In this document: one piece after another, positions 1-9,500 of the stretch
Numbering within the stretch: the stretch's first letter is position 1
Layout: each line of letters opens with the position of its first letter
Source: Deltaproteobacteria bacterium
GTDB taxonomy: Bacteria; Myxococcota_A; UBA9160; UBA4427
Length of the DNA: 64,000 nucleotides
Assembly: GCA_029261835.1 (NCBI GenBank)
Contig: JAJDAO010000021.1
Coordinates: forward strand, 124,001 to 188,000
Direction: 5' to 3'
Made by a program: the position numbers and the translations under genes
The notes under the pieces: model-generated
The model's input: only the letters and a program-made list of their open reading frames with translations
Told to the model about the DNA's origin: nothing
The model's database searches: none

Positions 1-1253
1 GGGTTGAAGTCGATCGCGTCGGGCAGGCCCTGCGGAAGGTCATCGCCCGGCGGCGTCCCGGCACCGCCGTGGCCGGGATAGGCCGCCTCTTCGGCCACCA
101 GACCCGGTGTGCCCAGGTGGGTGTCCGTACTGCTGATGAGCCCGAACTTGAATGGATTGACGCCGAGCCGCTGCTCTTGGACGAGGCCTTCCTTGAGAAT
201 GTTGCGTACGAATTGCCGAGCACGCGGCGGCTTGGCCGCGAATGAGACGAAGCGCCCCGTGAAGTTGTTCATCGCCAACTTCTCGAAGCTGCAGAGCTCG
301 TCCTCACTCTCCAGACCGAGCATGCATTCGGACTCGCCCTTGTGCTGCATGATCTCCACCATCACCTCGTAGCGCGCACGCGCGCGGGCGTCGGCGGCAC
401 TGATCGGGCTGCCGTCCGAGCGAACGGTCTGGAACATCAGCCCAGCCGAGAGATTCGAGTTGTGCGGAATCACCACGGCGTCACAGCTCTGGCCGGCGCC
501 ACCACACTCGCGGTCCAGGCGCTGCCAGAAGTCCAGCAGATCAGGTGCGTCGATGAAGCTGATCGGAAGCGCCGGGACGACCTCGTTGGCGAAGATCACG
601 TTGCGGTGGAAATTGTTCCCCGCGCCAGCGCCGCCCGTCCATTCGTAGCCGTGAAAGGCGGTGAAGCTACAGGCCGAGCTGCGGTCGTAGGCCTGCTCGG
701 CCGCATCTTGGATCACCTGCCAGGGAACGCGCGCGGCTTCGAGGCAGTGCGCCGCGTCCTTGCCGCAGAAGCCGTGTCGCTCGGCCTCGCTCGCTTGCTT
801 GTTCATCCAGAAGAACGCGATGCGGGGCCAGCGCCGATAGATACGACAGACGAGCGAGCTGTGGCCGGGCAGACCGGGCGTGCTGCAGATCCGCCGCTCA
901 CCGAGTAGCTCCGCGTGGTCGGTGACCGCCGCGAAGTCCAGCGGACGGGCCAGCCGAACCGTTCGCAACGGGTCTCCGTCCGGCCCGTAGGGCTGAATGC
1001 CGAGCGGCTCACCGCGCGCGAAGCGATAGGCGTCGGCTGGGAGATTGCGTGTATCCATCGTGCTGGCGTCGAGGGAGAGAGCCGTGTGGACGTGAAGATC
1101 GCCGAAGAAGGGACGCCGGAGCGTGTCACGCGCCGCGCAGGGCTCGCGCGCCACCCGCCCTTCCCGTAGCGACTCGAGCGCCGGTGTGTCGCCGGCCAGC
1201 AGTGTGACCAGGGCGAGGACGCCGAGTACAACAATGGGGCGCTTTCGAATCAT
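1..1253 (-). CDS. DUF3604 domain-containing protein (3' end outside window)
   Basis: Reading leftward from an ATG at 1253, preceded by an AGGAGG ribosome site, the frame stays open to the window edge, so the C-terminus is missing. It starts with a short hydrophobic signal-like stretch, then has FFGDLHVHTALSLDAS and AAVTDHAELLGE, the metal-binding His motifs of the DUF3604/PHP-like family. Further in are HGYEW, VIPHNSN and LISSTDTHLGTPG, also typical of this family. Members are exported, presumably metal-dependent hydrolases, of unproven substrate. It is divergent from the TetR operon. Family assignment is firm; the function is unknown. Confidence 0.85.
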   Translation of the reverse strand, partial: MIRKRPIVVLGVLALVTLLAGDTPALESLREGRVAREPCAARDTLRRPFFGDLHVHTALSLDASTMDTRNLPADAYRFARGEPLGIQPYGPDGDPLRTVRLARPLDFAAVTDHAELLGERRICSTPGLPGHSSLVCRIYRRWPRIAFFWMNKQASEAERHGFCGKDAAHCLEAARVPWQVIQDAAEQAYDRSSACSFTAFHGYEWTGGAGAGNNFHRNVIFANEVVPALPISFIDAPDLLDFWQRLDRECGGAGQSCDAVVIPHNSNLSAGLMFQTVRSDGSPISAADARARARYEVMVEIMQHKGESECMLGLESEDELCSFEKLAMNNFTGRFVSFAAKPPRARQFVRNILKEGLVQEQRLGVNPFKFGLISSTDTHLGTPGLVAEEAAYPGHGGAGTPPGDDLPQGLPDAIDFN

Positions 1254-1450
1254 CGATCCTCCTGAACCCACCCGGCGCAGCGACGGGCGGCCTCCCCGCG
1301 CGAGGGCCCCGGATTCTACCGGTCCTGGAGACCGGCCCTGTCCGCGCGGCAGAAATCGCAGAGCCGCCTCCCCCGACGGGGAGAGGCTGGGGAGCCCGAG
1401 AGAGCCCGGCAGGCTCTTCGTGAGCGAGCTCTTTGCCAGCATGTTTTTCG

Positions 1451-1479
1451 TTGACGTCGTAAAATTTACTGCGTACACT
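1451..1479 (+). promoter_or_regulatory. Sigma70-like promoter with embedded inverted repeat upstream of the TetR gene
   Basis: TTGACG (1451-1456) and TACACT (1474-1479) are separated by exactly 17 bases. The spacer contains GTAAAATTTAC (1459-1469), whose 5-bp arms GTAAA/TTTAC are complementary, a plausible operator for the TetR protein encoded just downstream. The next ATG is at 1489, so a transcript starting 6-8 bases after the -10 box would be leaderless or nearly so. No Shine-Dalgarno sequence precedes that ATG. Confidence 0.5.
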
Positions 1480-1488
1480 GCCGTCGAA

Positions 1489-2127
1489 ATGGGTCGAGCT
1501 GCGCTGTCAGAAGAGCAGGTCAGTCGTTTTCGCGAGCAGATCGTGACGGTCGCCACGCGTCTCTTCGCCAGCCGAGGCTACGAGGGGGTGACCATGCGCG
1601 CCCTGGCGGCCGAGCTGGGCTGCAGCCCCATGACTCCCTACCGCTACTTCCGCGACCGCGAGGCCATCTTCGCCGCAGCGCGAACCGCCGCCTACGATGA
1701 CTTCAGCAGCGCCCAGCGAACATCCGCCTCGGCACAGGCGACGCCAGCCGAGCGGCTCCTCGCGCTCGGCCGTGCCTACGTGCGCTTTGCCTTGGAGCAT
1801 CCTCACGCCTACCGGCTGATGTTCGGGCTCGGGCAGCCCGACCCCGACGGCTTCCCCGATCTGCGCCTGGCGGAGCTCGGTGCCTGGTCACTCCTTCGCC
1901 GGACCATTGGCGAAGCGGTCTCGGCGGGCGCACTGCGGGGAGATCCCGCGGTGCTCGCCCACATCTTCTGGGCCGGTGTTCACGGACTCGTGTCACTCTA
2001 CCTGGCCGGCAAGCTGGTCTTCGGAACCGAGCTCGACGAACTCGTCGAGCCCATGTTGCAGACGCTCTTCCGGGGAAATCTCCCGGAGAGCTCAATGCCA
2101 CAAATAGATCGAAGGAGCTCCTCGTGA
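1489..2127 (+). CDS. TetR/AcrR family transcriptional regulator
   Basis: The protein is 212 residues from the ATG at 1489; the frame is open further upstream, but this start sits just after the promoter and gives normal TetR length. The N-terminal helix-turn-helix is clear (ATRLFASRGYEGVTMRALA, then LGCSPMTPYRYFRDREAIFA), followed by a helical ligand-binding domain. It is probably autoregulatory, through the inverted repeat in its promoter. Its stop overlaps the GTG of the oxidoreductase gene by 4 bases (GTGA), so it most likely controls the oxidoreductase and MFS genes behind it. The ligand is unknown. Confidence 0.88.
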   Translation: MGRAALSEEQVSRFREQIVTVATRLFASRGYEGVTMRALAAELGCSPMTPYRYFRDREAIFAAARTAAYDDFSSAQRTSASAQATPAERLLALGRAYVRFALEHPHAYRLMFGLGQPDPDGFPDLRLAELGAWSLLRRTIGEAVSAGALRGDPAVLAHIFWAGVHGLVSLYLAGKLVFGTELDELVEPMLQTLFRGNLPESSMPQIDRRSSS

Positions 2128-3629
2128 CGCAGATCGAAAGCGACTGGGATGCCATCGTCATCGGTGCCGGCCTGGGCGGACTCAGCGCCGCCGCTCGCCT
2201 GGCCAAGGGAGGCCTGCGCGTTCTCGTGCTCGAGCAGCATGTTTATGCGGGAGGCTACGCGCATCACTTCCTGCGCAAGGTGCGCGGCACGAAAATCGTC
2301 TACGACTTCGACGTAGCGCTTCACCAGACGGGCGACCTCACGCCGGGTCGCTCGATGCAACGCATGCTCGAGAACCTGGGTGTGATGCCCCAGCTCTCAC
2401 TGAACCGCTTCGACATCGCCTACCGGACGCGCGGCCCGGCACACGATCTTCAGATCCCCGCCGATGCCGATGCCTACGAGGCGCTGCTGTGCGAGGTCTA
2501 TCCCCAGCAGGCCAAGGGAGTGCGCGATCTGTTCCAGACGATGCGGGAGATCGACACCGAGGCCGATCACGGAATGCCCAGCGAGGCGGCCCTGTCGAGC
2601 ATGCAGCTGTCATTGAAGGAGCTGCTGGACGCCCACATCCAGGACGAACGCATTCAGGCGATCTTCTCGACGCTCTGGGGCTATATCGGCGTCGTGCCGA
2701 GTCAGGCCTCGGCCTTCCTCTACGCGCGCATGTGGTCCAGCTACCACTTTAGCGGCTGCTTCTACTTCAAGGGCGGAGGACAGGCGCTGTCCGACGCCTT
2801 CGTGCGTGTGATCGAGTCGCACGGCGGCCGCGTCCTGCTGAGCAGTGAGGTCACGGGGATCCGCACAGAAGCCGGGCGCGTTACCGGCGTGGAGACGCGC
2901 AAGCGCGGCCGCTTCAACGCGCCGGTCGTAGTGAGCAACGCCGCTGCGCCGCTCACCTTCCACAAGCTGCTCGACTCTCCCGACCTGGCCGAGGCGGATC
3001 TCGAACGCGTCGACCGCCTACCGATCTCGGTTTCGATCCATCAGGCCTACGTGGGGATCCGGGGCGACGCGACCAAGCTCGGCCTCACGGACCGCGGCGC
3101 CTTCTTCGCGAAGAGCTACGACTTCGACGCCGAGCTGCGCTCGATGGAGGCGGGCGACTATCGCGCCCAAGGCTGGATGATCGGCAATCACAACCTGGCG
3201 GATCCAGGTCACGCGCCAGCGGGCCGCTCCATTCTGCACGTCGGCACGCTCGCGGACGGGCGTCTCTGGGAAGATCTCGACGAGGAGACCTACCGCGAGC
3301 GCAAGCACGAGCTCGAGACGTATTTGATCTCGCGCCTCGCAGAGGCGATCCCCGACGTGCGCGAGCGCATCGAAATCTGCGAGACCGGAACGCCTCGAAC
3401 CATGCAGCGCTACTCGTGGAACCCGGCCGGGGCCATCTACGGCTATGCCAACACGCCCGATGCCCACAGCATTCATCGGCCCGAAGCCCGCACATCGGTT
3501 CCCGGCCTCTATCTCGCCGGTGCCTGGACGTTCCCAGCTGCGGGCTTCACCGGGGCAATGTCGTCCGGCTACCGCACAGCGGGCCTGGTCTTCGAAGACG
3601 TCAAGCAGCGGGATTCGACGACCGCGTGA
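2124..3629 (+). CDS. FAD-dependent oxidoreductase of the RetSat/CrtI (phytoene desaturase-like) family
   Basis: The protein has 501 residues and a GTG start preceded by AAGGAG. The N-terminal Rossmann dinucleotide motif GAGLGGLSAAARLA is followed by EQHVYAGGYAHHF, and the C-terminal FAD-binding signature is PGLYLAGAWTFPAAGFTGAM. This matches the carotenoid isomerase / retinol saturase / phytoene dehydrogenase superfamily at normal length. Such enzymes reduce or desaturate polyene or other hydrophobic substrates. It is the middle gene of a TetR-oxidoreductase-MFS operon with GTGA overlaps at both ends. No other carotenoid gene lies nearby, so a carotenoid role is not implied; the substrate is unknown. 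Confidence 0.85.
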   Translation: MTQIESDWDAIVIGAGLGGLSAAARLAKGGLRVLVLEQHVYAGGYAHHFLRKVRGTKIVYDFDVALHQTGDLTPGRSMQRMLENLGVMPQLSLNRFDIAYRTRGPAHDLQIPADADAYEALLCEVYPQQAKGVRDLFQTMREIDTEADHGMPSEAALSSMQLSLKELLDAHIQDERIQAIFSTLWGYIGVVPSQASAFLYARMWSSYHFSGCFYFKGGGQALSDAFVRVIESHGGRVLLSSEVTGIRTEAGRVTGVETRKRGRFNAPVVVSNAAAPLTFHKLLDSPDLAEADLERVDRLPISVSIHQAYVGIRGDATKLGLTDRGAFFAKSYDFDAELRSMEAGDYRAQGWMIGNHNLADPGHAPAGRSILHVGTLADGRLWEDLDEETYRERKHELETYLISRLAEAIPDVRERIEICETGTPRTMQRYSWNPAGAIYGYANTPDAHSIHRPEARTSVPGLYLAGAWTFPAAGFTGAMSSGYRTAGLVFEDVKQRDSTTA

Positions 3630-4921
3630 ACGATGCCAGCTACCGGCCGGGCTGGTACCGACTCACGTGGTTCCTCGGACGCCCGCCCCCACTCACGCAA
3701 CGCCAATGGCGGGTGCTCGGGCTGGTGGCGATCGTCTCGCTCTTCGAGCAGTACGACCTCTACCTCTTCGCTCTCAACCTCAAGCAGATTCAGGCCGACC
3801 TCGCGATTGCCGAGCAGAACCTGGGCCTGTTCGGGGCCCTCGTCCGGGGCGGTGCTCTGCTCGCAGTGTTCGTCACCGTGGCGGCCGATCGCTTGGGGCG
3901 CCGACGCCTGCTCTTGATCACCGTCATTGCCTACACCCTGCTCACCGGCGCCACCGCGTTTGCCCAGGACGCGGTGTCCTTCGTGACGCTGCAGTTCCTG
4001 GCCCGTGGCTTCGCCACCGCCGAGGTGCTGATCGCGGCGGTGGTAATCTGCGAGGAGTTCGCCCCCGAGCACCGCGGCTGGGGCATTGGCGCACTCGGGG
4101 CGATTCAGGCCTGTGGCGCCGGGCTGGCGGCGCTGATGTTCGGGCTCGTCGATGTCCTTCCCTACGGCTGGCGAGCGCTCTATGTCATCGGCCTGGGCCC
4201 ACTGCTTCTCGTCGCCTGGTGGCGCCGTTCGCTGCCCGAGACCGAACGCTTCGTCTCTCTGCAACGCGAGCACGGCGAGGCGCTGCGATCGACGCCCGCA
4301 CTCGGCCCCCTCCTGGCACTCGTGCGGAACCACCCCGGCCGCTTCACGGCACTCGCCGGCGCCGCGTTCGTCGTCGGCCTGGCCGCGGCACCCGCTACCT
4401 TCTTCGCTCCCAAGTATCTGCAGGACGTTCACGGCTGGTCGCCAGCGGGCGTGGCGATCGTGATCTTCGGCGGTGGCGCGCTCGGCATCATTGGCAATCC
4501 GGTCGCCGGCTGGCTGTCCGACCGGCACGGACGCCGTCCAATCGGCGCCCTCTTCAGCGTCGCCTTCGCCATGCTCGCCATGGCCTTCTACGCCGCTTCG
4601 GGTCTGCTGCTCCCGCTGCTCTGGGTATGCAAGCTCTTCGCCTTCATGGGGTCCGAGGTCACGCTCACGGCGTTTGGCGCCGAGCTCTTCCCGACCTCGC
4701 AGCGCTCCAGCGCCTCGGGTCTGCGCTCGGCAGCGAGCAACACGGGCGGCGTGGCGGGCTTGGTGTTGGTCTCGCTGCTCTTCGGCGGGCTCGGCTCCAC
4801 CTGGGCTGCGATTACAGCGCTCTGCCTCATCGCTCTGCTCGCGCCGATGATCATCCTGGCCGCCTTCCCGGAGACCGCCGGCCGCACGCTCGAGGAGATC
4901 GCACCCGAAGACGTCGCCTGA
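3626..4921 (+). CDS. MFS transporter (sugar/metabolite porter-like)
   Basis: The protein has 431 residues from the GTG at 3626, which overlaps the stop of the oxidoreductase gene by 4 bases. About 12 hydrophobic segments are visible. The MFS loop motif appears twice, as DRLGRRRLLL between helices 2 and 3 and SDRHGRRPIG between helices 8 and 9. A PETERF element follows helix 6 and PETAGRTLEEI ends the protein, as in sugar and aromatic-acid porters. In the operon it probably moves the substrate or product of the oxidoreductase under TetR control. Substrate not deducible. Confidence 0.87.
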   Translation: MNDASYRPGWYRLTWFLGRPPPLTQRQWRVLGLVAIVSLFEQYDLYLFALNLKQIQADLAIAEQNLGLFGALVRGGALLAVFVTVAADRLGRRRLLLITVIAYTLLTGATAFAQDAVSFVTLQFLARGFATAEVLIAAVVICEEFAPEHRGWGIGALGAIQACGAGLAALMFGLVDVLPYGWRALYVIGLGPLLLVAWWRRSLPETERFVSLQREHGEALRSTPALGPLLALVRNHPGRFTALAGAAFVVGLAAAPATFFAPKYLQDVHGWSPAGVAIVIFGGGALGIIGNPVAGWLSDRHGRRPIGALFSVAFAMLAMAFYAASGLLLPLLWVCKLFAFMGSEVTLTAFGAELFPTSQRSSASGLRSAASNTGGVAGLVLVSLLFGGLGSTWAAITALCLIALLAPMIILAAFPETAGRTLEEIAPEDVA

Positions 4922-5122
4922 GCAGCGTCGCCGCCACTCGCGAACGCGAATCCCGCACCGCTGTAGCGCTATTCGCGAGCCGCTTGCTCGAGAACTGCCG
5001 GCGATCTGCGCAGCACTCGTCGCGAGACCGCGAGACGAGGCAATCTCGATTCAGAACGCGGCCAAATGATCCGATCAGTGTTTCTTGGGGCCACCCCTTC
5101 GTTTCGCCCCAGAGGAAGCTCG

Positions 5123-6331
5123 ATGATTCGGTCGTTGGCCACCCTGATGGTGAGCGGAGCTCTGCTCGCCGGAGCGCCCGTCTCGGCGGTGACGATCTCA
5201 TCGGGCTTCGACACCTTCGTTCGCGAGGCGGCGCCCAACACTTCCTACGGCGGCGGTGCGCGCGTCGAGTGGGATGGCGCAGACGGCGGCGGCCAGAATC
5301 ATGCGCTGCTGCGCTTCAATATCTTCCAGTCCGAGGGCGGTCCGGTCAATCCGACCGCGCTCGGCAGCATCGCCAACCTGCGCGCCCGTCTGCAGCTCCA
5401 GGTAGTGAACCCCGGCGACGGGGGAAGCCTGTACAGACTCACCACACCGTTCGTCGAGAACACGAGCTGGAACGCTCTCGGCGGCTCCGGCGTGGTGCCG
5501 GGTGTCAACGCGCTCGGCTCGGCCGATGCGACCGCACCCGCGATGGGCATCGGCACCTACAGCATCGACGTCACCTCCAGCCTGCAGGCCTGGGCCGCTA
5601 CGCCGGCGACGAACCTCGGCTGGGGCATCCTGCCCGCTGGCAACAACGGCCTCGAATTCGCGAGCTTCGAGTCCGGCAATGGACCGCAGCTCATCCTCGA
5701 GACCGCCACCGACTACGTGACGCGCGGCGTAGCGGGCAGCGTCTGGAGCTACTACGACGCGATCCAGCCACCGCCGGCGGCCGGAAGTGGGAGCTATCCC
5801 ACCGACGCCCTCGGGCAGGACTGGCGCGACCTCACTTTTGATGACAGCAGCTGGGCCAGCGGGCCGGGACAGCTCGGCTATGGCGATGGTGACGAGACCA
5901 CGACCGTCGCCCCGGGCAATATCACCTATCTCTTTCGCACCACCTTCCTCGCCGGCGATACCCCGGATGAACTGTGGCTCGAGCTGCTGCGCGACGATTC
6001 GGCGGTCGTCTATCTAAACGGCATCGAGGTGCTGCGCGACAACCTGCCCGCCGGCATCATCGACCCCACGACGACCGCCTCGGGCACCGGCCCCGAGAAC
6101 AATCTCGGCACCTTCGGCATCAACACGGCCGCGCTGCTGCCCAACCAGCTCAACGTGCTGGCAGTGGAGATCCACAACGCCTCGCGTTGGAGCTCGGACA
6201 TCAGCTTCGATCTCGGCCTGAGCGGCTCCTCGCCGCTGGCACTCGCGGCCGTGCCCGAGCCGGGGACGGGGGCCCTGCTCGGCCTCGGCCTGCTGCTCCT
6301 CGCACTTCGACCCGGGTCGCCGACGCGATAG
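5123..6331 (+). CDS. Secreted PEP-CTERM protein with DNRLRE-like domain
   Basis: The protein has 402 residues. ATG 5123 is chosen because AGAGGAAG lies just upstream and it begins a clean signal peptide (MIRSLATLMVSGALLAG). Residues ~30-205 resemble the DNRLRE beta-sandwich family (DTFVREAAPNTSYGG, LLRFNI, SIDVTSSLQAWA, GWGILP). Residues ~215-380 form a second beta-rich module (WRDLTFDDSSWASG, YLNGIEVLRDNLP). The C-terminus is a PEP-CTERM sorting signal: VPEPG, hydrophobic helix, Arg at the end. Export with exosortase processing to the envelope or matrix is expected. No exosortase gene is in the window. The ~200 bp upstream (4922-5122) holds only a weak CTCGCGAA/TTCGCGAG inverted repeat at 4937-4979. 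Confidence 0.85.
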   Translation: MIRSLATLMVSGALLAGAPVSAVTISSGFDTFVREAAPNTSYGGGARVEWDGADGGGQNHALLRFNIFQSEGGPVNPTALGSIANLRARLQLQVVNPGDGGSLYRLTTPFVENTSWNALGGSGVVPGVNALGSADATAPAMGIGTYSIDVTSSLQAWAATPATNLGWGILPAGNNGLEFASFESGNGPQLILETATDYVTRGVAGSVWSYYDAIQPPPAAGSGSYPTDALGQDWRDLTFDDSSWASGPGQLGYGDGDETTTVAPGNITYLFRTTFLAGDTPDELWLELLRDDSAVVYLNGIEVLRDNLPAGIIDPTTTASGTGPENNLGTFGINTAALLPNQLNVLAVEIHNASRWSSDISFDLGLSGSSPLALAAVPEPGTGALLGLGLLLLALRPGSPTR

Positions 6332-6430
6332 ACGAGGTTATTCATGAAGATCCGGGTCGGCTTTCGGCGAGACCCGGAGAAGCCGGGCGACAGGGCAGAG
6401 GCTCGCGCCGCAGTCGACATCTCGCACGAC

Positions 6431-6454
6431 GCCTGAGGGACGATTCTCTCAGGC
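6431..6454 (+). terminator. Hairpin, possible terminator after the DNRLRE/PEP-CTERM gene
   Basis: GCCTGAGGGA and TCTCTCAGGC can form a 10-bp stem with one G-U pair and a CGAT tetraloop, 100 bases after the stop at 6331. No T-tract follows, so factor-independent termination is uncertain. Confidence 0.45.
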
Positions 6455-6551
6455 CCTGACTGCCGCTTGAGGCGCGAGTTGCGCGGCCGCTGCGAAGCCC
6501 ACGCGCCCGCGCGCCGGTTCCGCACCCCTCACCGCGGCGGAGTGGTAGAAT

Positions 6552-6578
6552 CCTCCGGTGGCCCCGGGCCACCGGAGG
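6552..6578 (+). promoter_or_regulatory. Perfect 13-bp-arm palindrome overlapping the ribosome binding site of the next gene
   Basis: CCTCCGGTGGCCC (6552-6564) and GGGCCACCGGAGG (6566-6578) are perfect inverted complements around one C. The GGAGG at 6574-6578 is the Shine-Dalgarno sequence for the ATG at 6583. In RNA the site would be buried in a very stable stem, suggesting translational control. A DNA-binding dyad or a shared terminator are alternatives. Confidence 0.5.
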
Positions 6579-6582
6579 ACGC

Positions 6583-9500
6583 ATGCCGAGAGGGAATCGA
6601 GTACGCCGCGGCGGACGGGCGCGCTGGCGACCGGCCCCGCTGCTGCTGGCAGCGCTGGCGCTGCTGGGCCCGGGGCCCGCCCTGGCGCAGGGCGTCCTCG
6701 ACCACCGGGGCGCGGAGTTCTTCCTCCCATTCCTTCCCAACAAGGACGACGAGGGACCCGTCTCGCTCTCACTCGAGATCTCCAGCGAGACGACCGTGAA
6801 CGCCGTCGTCGAGTACCCGGTCGGCAAGGAGCTGACCACCGTCACTGTGACGCCGGCGCAGATCACGACGGTGGCGATCCCGCTCCAGGCGCACACGGGC
6901 TGGGGGGGCGGCGCCGTCACGGAAAATGCGGTCCGCGTCGGCGCGGAGGCTGACGTCTCGGTGGTGATGATCACGCGAGGCTTCGGAGCCGACGATCGCG
7001 CACTCGCGCTGCCGGTCGAAGCTCTCGGGCGAGAGCACATCATCATGAGTCGAAGCCCGGGTCAGACCAACGGCTCGCAATACGCGGTCGTGGCTAGGCA
7101 GGATACCACCTCGGTCCGAATCAACGGCGGCGAGAACATCCTGCTGCAGCGGGGACAGGGGTTCCTCCGCACTGGACCCAACCTAGCTGGAACGAGCATT
7201 CTTTCGGACAAGCCGGTTGCCGTGAGCAACGGAAACAGGTGCGCCAGCGTGCCGGCAGCGACGAACTTCTGTGAGCACATGCTGGAATTCGCGGTTCCCG
7301 TCGAGCACTGGGGCAGCGAAGTGCTGGCGCGCAACACACCGAACGTCTTGGGCGCGGATGGCACACGCAACACCTATTTCCGCATTCTCGCCTCTCAGGA
7401 CGGCACGCAAGTCGATGCGGGCGGCTCGGTGAGAACGCTCCAGCGAGGCGAGGTCTTCGAGATCCTGCGCGGCGCGAGCCAGCCCGCGACCCACATCAGC
7501 GCCAGCGGTCCGATCCTGGTGGCGCAGTACAGCAACAGCGTGTGCGATGAATTCCCCGACTCGCTGGCGTGCACGGGCGGATCCCCAAATACGAATGAGT
7601 ACGGCGACGCGTCGATGGCCACGCTGCTGTCGACGGATCAATACGTGCAGCGCTCGCGCTTCGGCGTGCCGAGGATCAGCAGCCGGCTGCGCCTCAACCT
7701 GATCGCGCGCACGACGGATGTCGACCGGCAAAAGGTGCTGCTCGACGGCTCACCGATCGCAGCGACCGCCTTCACCGCCTTCGCGGGGGCGCCGGAGTAC
7801 AGTCACGCCGAGCTTCAGATCGTCGCTGACGGGCTACACACCATCGAGGCGCCGGGCGGACACAGCGCCACGCTGTTCGAGCACGCCGGCTTCACGACGC
7901 TGAGCTGGCCGGCCGCGATGCAGTTCGTGCCGCTGACCCTTCCGGTGTGTGGCAACGGCATTGTCGAGATCGGCGAAGGGTGCGATCTCAACGGGGGCAA
8001 CGGCGAAGTCGGCGTCTGCTGCTCGACACAGTGCGAGATCATGTCCGTGGGTAGCGAGTGCCGCCCGACGTTCGGAAACCCCTGCGACGTGCCCGAGTTC
8101 TGCGACGGCGTGGACTTCCTGTGCCCAGCAAACCAGGTGGCAGGCGCCGGCTCGCTCTGCCGCGCCGCGGCGGGAACCTGTGATGTCGAAGAAGTCTGCA
8201 ACGGTGTCAACGCGAGCTGCCCCGCCAACAGCCTCGCTGGCGCCGGCACCCAGTGCCGCGCCGCCAATGGTGTGTGCGATGTCGCGGAGACCTGCAGCGG
8301 CAGTACCGCGAGCTGCCCCGCCAACGGCTTCCGCGGCGCCGGTATTCTGTGCCGCGCGGCCAATGGTGTGTGCGATGTCGCCGAGACTTGCAGCGGCAGC
8401 GCCCCGAGCTGCCCCGCCGACAGCTTCGCCGGCGCTGGAGCCCAGTGTCGCACGGCGAACGGTGTGTGTGATGTCGCGGAGACTTGCAGTGGCAGCACCC
8501 CGAGCTGCCCCGCGAACGGATTCCGCGGCGCCGGCACCGAGTGCCGGCCGGCGAGCGGAACGTGCGACGCCGCCGAGACATGTACTGGCAGCGCCGCCGC
8601 CTGCCCCGCAGACGCCGTGGCGCCGGACGGCACGCTTTGCAACGACGGCCAGGCGTGCACATCGAATGATGCCTGTCTGGCGGGAAGCTGCCTCGGGGCG
8701 GACAACGACATCGACGCTGACGCCGATGAACACTACCAGCTCGGCTCCTGTCTCAGCCCGGCAGACGATTGCGACGACGGCAACGGGGAGGTCTACCCGG
8801 GCGCGCCCGAAGTCTGTGATGCCTTGGACAACAACTGCGACGACGCCGTGGACGAGGGCTTCGTGATCGAAGACTGCGGCGTCGGGATCTGCTTCAACCG
8901 GGTGGACACCTGCCAGGACGGCACGCCACAGCAGTGCGTCCCGCTGCCCGCAGCCGCGGACGAGATCTGCAACAATGGTCTCGACGACGACTGTAACGGC
9001 ATACCGGACGACGCCAGTCAGTGTGGCTCGCTCTTCGGCGGCTGGGCCGAGGACGTCGAGCTGGCGGGTGGTCGGATCTTCGTGGCGGCGCAAGAGGCGG
9101 GCCTGCGCATCCTGCAGCTGGTGAACGGGCAGCCCGACGAGATCGGCGCCCTCGCCCCGCCCACGTGTCTGGACGCTGGGCAGCCGGTAGCGTTCTTCGC
9201 CGATGACGTCGATATCGATGGGCAGGCGCAATATGCCTATCTCGCGCTGGGCCCCTGCGGCGTCTGGGTGGTCGACGTCAGCGTGCCCGAGGAGCCTCTC
9301 CACGTCGGCAGCTACGACACGGATAATTGGACACAGGACGTGCTCGTCGTCGGCGATCGCGCGTACGTGGCCGATCACAACGGCGGCCTGCTCGTGCTGG
9401 GCGTCTCCGATCCGCAGCAGCCCACGCTGCTCGGCGGCGTGGGGGCTGGCGATGCCACGTTCGGCGCAGCCATCGATGTCGAGGTGCGGGGCTCCGCCGT

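Noticed and set aside
3445..5841. Long open frame of ~800 codons overlapping the MFS and DNRLRE genes on the plus strand
   Set aside because: It is Arg/Pro/Ala-rich shadow sequence in another frame of two genes with clear family motifs.
8059..8637. Regularly spaced repeats suggestive of a CRISPR array
   Set aside because: Units are 96 bp, contiguous, in frame and encode conserved Cys; there are no unique spacers.
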